From NCBI RefSeq assembly GCF_002280785.1, contig NZ_NCEQ01000007.1, forward strand, positions 248,001-312,000: a stretch of 64,000 bases of DNA, written 5' to 3'. This document shows, piece after piece, positions 61,086-64,000 of the stretch. Made by a program: the position numbers and the translations under genes. Within the stretch, counting starts at the first letter, position 1; the number at the start of each line of letters is the position of its first letter. Origin of the DNA: Brevundimonas subvibrioides (lineage in GTDB: Bacteria > Pseudomonadota > Alphaproteobacteria > Caulobacterales > Caulobacteraceae). The notes under the pieces were generated by a model. The model did not search any database and was not told where the DNA came from. It worked only from the letters and a program-made list of their open reading frames with translations.

Positions 61086-62100
61086 GAGCCAGCTTGTACC
61101 CAATCCGCTTCCCGTCTTCCACGACCGCGACTGCGACCTGTCGATCATCCGCGGCAAGCGGGTGGCGATCATCGGCTACGGCAGCCAGGGGCGGACCCAC
61201 GCCCTGAACCTGCGCGACAGCGGCGTCGCCGACATCGTCGTGGGGCTGAAGGCCGGTTCGATGACGCGGGCGAAGGCAGAGGCCGACGGCTTCCGTGTCC
61301 TGACGGCAGGCGAGGCGACGGCGGGCGCCGACGTCATCGCCGTCATGGTCTCCGACGAGGCGCATCGCGACCTGTATCGTGATGAGATCGAGCCGAGCAT
61401 TCGGCCGGGCGCGGCCCTGATCTTCGCCCATGGCCTGTCGGTGCGGTTCGGGCTGGTGACGCCGCGCTCCGACCTCGACGTCATCCTCGATTCGCCCAAG
61501 GGCATCGGACCGCGTATCCGCGATCTCTACGAAGCCGGGGAGGGAGTCTTCTGCCTGTTCGGGGTCCATCAGGACGCGACCGGCGGAGCCCACGCCCTAG
61601 GCCTGTCCTATGCGGCGGCTCTGGGCTGCGGCCGCAAGGGCATTCTGGAGACCACCTTCGCCGCTGAATGCGAGAGCGACCTGTTCGGCGAACAGGTGGT
61701 GCTGTGCGGCGGCGTCGGCGAGCTCATCGACGCGGCCTTCATGAAGCTGGTCGATGCCGGCTATCCGCCGGAGGTGGCGTGGTTCGAATGCTTCTACGAG
61801 GTCAAGCTGGTCACGGACCTGATGTACGAACGCGGCATCGCCGGGGCCTTCGCCAAGATCTCCAACACCGCCGAGTACGGCGCCTATCTGACCGGCCCTC
61901 GTGTGATCGGGGAGGCGTCGCGGACGGCGATGGACGGGGTGCTGGCCGATGTGCGCGACGGGTCGTTCGTGAAGCGGCTGATGGCCGACTACGACGCCGG
62001 CTCGCCCGAGCTGCTGGCGCGCAGGAAGGCGCTGGGAGGCCGAACGATCGAGGCCGTGGGACTGCGTTTGGGGGCCGTGGCGACAAGGGCGGAGGGCTGA
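61072..62100 (+). CDS. ilvC: Ketol-acid reductoisomerase-like protein (divergent IlvC)
   Basis: A 342-residue class I KARI, which acts in branched-chain amino-acid synthesis. GGAGGAAGG precedes ATG 61072. The Rossmann motif is VAIIGYGSQGRTHALNL. Catalytic positions are retained: FAHGLS, SPKGIG Lys, SDLFGEQ Asp/Glu and ECFYEVK Glu pair. But blocks near the active site differ from canonical KARI (SPKGIGPRIR for APKGPGHTVR, GLSVRFG for GFNIHFG). It may be a paralogue with altered substrate use. A terminator-like hairpin follows. Confidence 0.85.
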   Translation: MRTVMSQLVPNPLPVFHDRDCDLSIIRGKRVAIIGYGSQGRTHALNLRDSGVADIVVGLKAGSMTRAKAEADGFRVLTAGEATAGADVIAVMVSDEAHRDLYRDEIEPSIRPGAALIFAHGLSVRFGLVTPRSDLDVILDSPKGIGPRIRDLYEAGEGVFCLFGVHQDATGGAHALGLSYAAALGCGRKGILETTFAAECESDLFGEQVVLCGGVGELIDAAFMKLVDAGYPPEVAWFECFYEVKLVTDLMYERGIAGAFAKISNTAEYGAYLTGPRVIGEASRTAMDGVLADVRDGSFVKRLMADYDAGSPELLARRKALGGRTIEAVGLRLGAVATRAEG

Positions 62101-62103
62101 AAC

Positions 62104-62135
62104 GAAAAGAGCGCTCCTGACGGGGCGCCCTTTCG
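62104..62135 (+). terminator. Terminator after ilvC
   Basis: A GCGCTCC-TGAC-GGGGCGC stem (one G-U pair) is flanked by GAAA and CCCTTTC, just after the ilvC stop. This is a rho-independent-like signal with a short T-run. Confidence 0.5.
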
Positions 62136-62168
62136 ATCCTATCCGGGGGTTGGACGCCCCTGAATAAA

Positions 62169-62245
62169 TGGTCGGAGTGAGAGGATTCGAACCTCCGACC
62201 CCTGCCTCCCGAAGGCAGTGCTCTACCAGACTGAGCCACACTCCG
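62169..62245 (-). tRNA. tRNA-Pro (anticodon CGG)
   Basis: A 77-base cloverleaf on the minus strand with the CCA encoded. Acceptor CGGAGTG/CACTCCG, D-arm GGCTCAGTCTGGTAGAGC, anticodon arm CTGCC-TTCGGGA-GGCAG giving CGG, and T-arm GGAGG-TTCGAAT-CCTCT fit tRNA-Pro. Confidence 0.95.
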
Positions 62246-62400
62246 ACTTGGAGGCGGGCTTATAGCGAGGGGTTTCGGAGGCTGCAAGCGCCTTCCGGGG
62301 CTTTGCAAAATAGTCCGGAAACCGGGTGTTGCATCCCCGGCGGCCTTGGCGTATTCGACCGCCTCCCTCGGGCCTAGGCCCTCGGGCGCACCGGTCCTGC

Positions 62401-62474
62401 TGGGGAATGGTGTAATGGTAACACTCCGGTTTTTGGTACCGTCATTCAAGGTTCGAGTCCTTGTTCCCCAGCCA
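62401..62474 (+). tRNA. tRNA-Gln (anticodon TTG)
   Basis: A 74-base tRNA with encoded CCA. Acceptor TGGGGAA/TTCCCCA, anticodon arm CCGGT-TTTTGGT-ACCGT (TTG, first pair mismatched), T-arm CAAGG-TTCGAGT-CCTTG. It is close to E. coli tRNA-Gln. Confidence 0.92.
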
Positions 62475-62522
62475 TCGGCCTTCCGGGCAGTCCAGCCATG
62501 ACCACGCCCTCTGGGGCGGGCG

Positions 62523-63125
62523 TCAGTGCGTCGTGTCGGGCCGTATCGGCAGGCGCACGCGGATGCCGACACCGGCTCCGGCCGCGGATTCGATGACCAT
62601 GGCGCCGCCCAGATGGGCGACCAACCCCTCCACCAGCGCCAGGCCGTCCCGCTTGGCGAGGTCATCCGCGCCGATCCCCGAATCGCGAACCACCAGGCTG
62701 ACGCCGTCGGAGGCCCGGGAACAGGCGATGGCGATGGAGCCCCGCCGGCCGTCCGGGAAGGCGTGGCGCACGGCGTTGGACATCAACTCGTGCACGATGA
62801 TGGCCAGGGGCAGGGCGTGGTTTTCCGGCAGGGCGGCCGGGGCGGCGCGCAGATCGATGCGCACGCCGCGAGTCTCGCAGGTCCGCCGCCAGAAGCCCGT
62901 CGCGTCATCCAGGTAGGCGGCGAAATCGACCGACCCGCCCTCGACCACGCGGCGACGGATCAGACCCATGGCGGCGACCATGTCGCTGAGCCAGGTCAGA
63001 TGGCGCCGGCTCTCGGAATCCTCGACGCTGCGCAGCCGGATGCCGACCAGCGCCTGGAGCAGCGGATAGCCGCCAGGCAGCGGAGGATCGATCTCGGCGA
63101 TTCTCGGTTCCGCATCAGCGGCCAT
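62523..63125 (-). CDS. Histidine-kinase-like ATPase lacking the phosphoacceptor motif
   Basis: A 200-residue protein. The C-terminal HATPase domain is intact (ELMSNAVRHAF N-box, DSGIGADD, GLALVEGLVAHLGG). The N-terminal helices (LLQALVGIRL, LTWLSDMVAAMGLIRRRV) align with the second part of a HisKA_2/HWE dimerisation domain, but the HRxKN-type phosphoacceptor block is absent. It has no sensor or membrane domain. It is divergent from a receiver-only regulator. It could be a phosphotransferase such as ChpT-type, or a pseudokinase. Confidence 0.75.
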   Translation of the reverse strand: MAADAEPRIAEIDPPLPGGYPLLQALVGIRLRSVEDSESRRHLTWLSDMVAAMGLIRRRVVEGGSVDFAAYLDDATGFWRRTCETRGVRIDLRAAPAALPENHALPLAIIVHELMSNAVRHAFPDGRRGSIAIACSRASDGVSLVVRDSGIGADDLAKRDGLALVEGLVAHLGGAMVIESAAGAGVGIRVRLPIRPDTTH

Positions 63126-63145
63126 TCGCCCCCCAAGGCGTGCAA

Positions 63146-63160
63146 ATCAGAGATTCTGAT
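63146..63160. promoter_or_regulatory. Dyad between divergent kinase-like and receiver genes
   Basis: ATCAGA-GAT-TCTGAT is a perfect inverted repeat spanning a GATTC CcrM site. It lies 21 bp upstream of the kinase-like start. Regulatory use is inferred. Confidence 0.4.
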
Positions 63161-63249
63161 ACCTCACGGTGAACCAACCGTCCAAGCGCGCGTTCGGATT
63201 GTGCGGTAACCGACACAGTAAGCTTTACGACCGTCGGCGGTGCGCTTTG

Positions 63250-63714
63250 GTGAGTAGATTGCAGCAGACGTCTGACCTGCGGGTCATGATCGTGGAGGAC
63301 CAGGCCATCCTCGCGATGGAACTGGAACTCGTGCTCGGCGACGCCGGGTGCGACGTTGTCGGTTGCGCCATGGATCGCAAAGGCGCCTTCGAGATCGCCG
63401 AGCGCGAGCGGCCCAGGCTGGCCCTGGTGGATGTCAACCTGCTGGACGGGACGACCGGGCCGCAGATCGCGCATCGACTGGTGAGCGACTACGGCATGGC
63501 CGTGATCTTCCTGACCGCGAACCCGGAACAGATTCCCGATGGATTCGCGGGCGCGCTGGGCGCGGTGTCCAAGCCGTTCGATGAGCAGACGATCCGCGCC
63601 GTGGTCGCCTTCGCGCAGCGTTTTATCCTGACCCGGAAGGTGGACGCTCCGCCGAGGCGGTTCCGGCTGGCGCCGTGGCTGACCACGCCACCGGCGGACA
63701 TCGCCCCGCACTGA
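63250..63714 (+). CDS. Single-domain response regulator (receiver)
   Basis: A 154-residue receiver protein from GTG 63250. It has the acidic pair in VEDQAILAME, the phosphoacceptor Asp in LALVDVNLLDG, Thr in FLTAN and Lys in VSKPFD. A basic tail of about 25 residues follows with no output domain. It resembles PhyR-type receivers without the sigma-like half. The divergent kinase-like protein is the likely partner. Confidence 0.85.
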   Translation: MSRLQQTSDLRVMIVEDQAILAMELELVLGDAGCDVVGCAMDRKGAFEIAERERPRLALVDVNLLDGTTGPQIAHRLVSDYGMAVIFLTANPEQIPDGFAGALGAVSKPFDEQTIRAVVAFAQRFILTRKVDAPPRRFRLAPWLTTPPADIAPH

Positions 63715-64000
63715 TCAGGCTAGACCTCCGGTCAGGTCGATGCCCGGAGCCTTGGGCGGGACGCCGGTCGGATCGAGATCAAGCTGCATCAGTTGGACGT
63801 CCAGCCAGCGATCGAACTTCCAGCCGACCTGATGGTAGCGACCCACACGGCTGAATCCGAGGCGCTCGTGCAGGCCGATGGACGCCTGACTGGTCGCGCT
63901 GTCGCTGATGGCGCCGATAATATGGCGCAGGCCCAGCGCTCTCGCCCGATCGATCAGGGCGGCCAGCAGGGCGCGGCCGACGCCGTGGCCGCGCGCGGTC
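63715..64000 (-). CDS. GNAT N-acetyltransferase (5' end beyond window)
   Basis: Only the C-terminal 94 codons are inside the window. TARGHGVGRALLAALIDRAR is the acetyl-CoA loop, followed by GAISDSATSQASIGLHERLGF and VGRYHQVGWKFDRWLDV (in parts), which match the phosphinothricin-acetyltransferase-like GNAT group. The stop lies immediately after the receiver gene stop. Confidence 0.85.
   Translation of the reverse strand, partial: TARGHGVGRALLAALIDRARALGLRHIIGAISDSATSQASIGLHERLGFSRVGRYHQVGWKFDRWLDVQLMQLDLDPTGVPPKAPGIDLTGGLA

Overview
The window is a gene-dense, high-GC stretch of an alphaproteobacterial chromosome, most probably Caulobacteraceae and Brevundimonas-like (inference). Lineage markers seen directly are a circularly permuted (two-piece) tmRNA, an SspB-alpha ClpXP adaptor, a bactofilin/M23 pair behind a CtrA-like box with GANTC sites, and TTGAC-type promoters. 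No prophage, IS element, CRISPR array or rRNA is visible. The sequence looks like core genome with a few small decaying or accessory patches.

Layout. 1-7.7 kb: PBP1A, prfB with its programmed +1 frameshift, bactofilin and M23 peptidase, Bcp peroxiredoxin, and tyrS preceded by a possible Tyr leader-peptide attenuator. 7.8-11 kb: DOMON-like protein, NamZ-like muramidase, outer-membrane protein, alpha/beta-hydrolase fold protein. 11-21.6 kb: one long run, iscR-hyp-cysteine desulfurase-sufB-hyp-sufC-sufD-sufS-sufT-sufA-metN-metI-metQ, joining Fe-S assembly to a methionine-type ABC importer. Two palindromic repeat elements have entered it, one of them inside the sufS reading frame. 21.6-35 kb: PlsC, a diguanylate cyclase, RhlE, MATE exporter, ParE, O-antigen ligase-family protein, UvrD helicase and a tandem pair of tiny membrane proteins. 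35-44.5 kb: SIMPL protein, RHH protein and Coq4-like protein, EamA exporter, small DUF proteins, YccF, a ccdAB module whose toxin has a nonsense codon, an AAA ATPase with its core deleted, fumC, cyclophilin, a RusA-like nuclease, C13 peptidase and SspB.

44.5-50.6 kb: tmRNA, a PP2C/Ser-Thr kinase fusion, and a PadR-controlled divergent locus. 50.6-56.5 kb: a miaA relic, two lipoproteins, intact miaA, apbC, an old-yellow-enzyme family member and a fatty-acid-hydroxylase-family protein. 56.5-60.2 kb (minus strand): thyA, a TIR-like nucleotide-binding protein, a MazG-like pyrophosphohydrolase, aqpZ, folA and ybjQ. 60.5-64 kb: a DUF924 protein overlapping head-to-head with a divergent ilvC, tRNA-Pro(CGG), tRNA-Gln(TTG), a kinase-like ATPase without a visible phosphoacceptor histidine, a receiver protein and a partial GNAT.

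The best candidates for new biology are the TIR-like/MazG-like pair translationally coupled between thyA and folA, the possible leaderless tyrosine-rich leader peptide before tyrS, and the palindromic element that supplies part of the SufS N-terminus.
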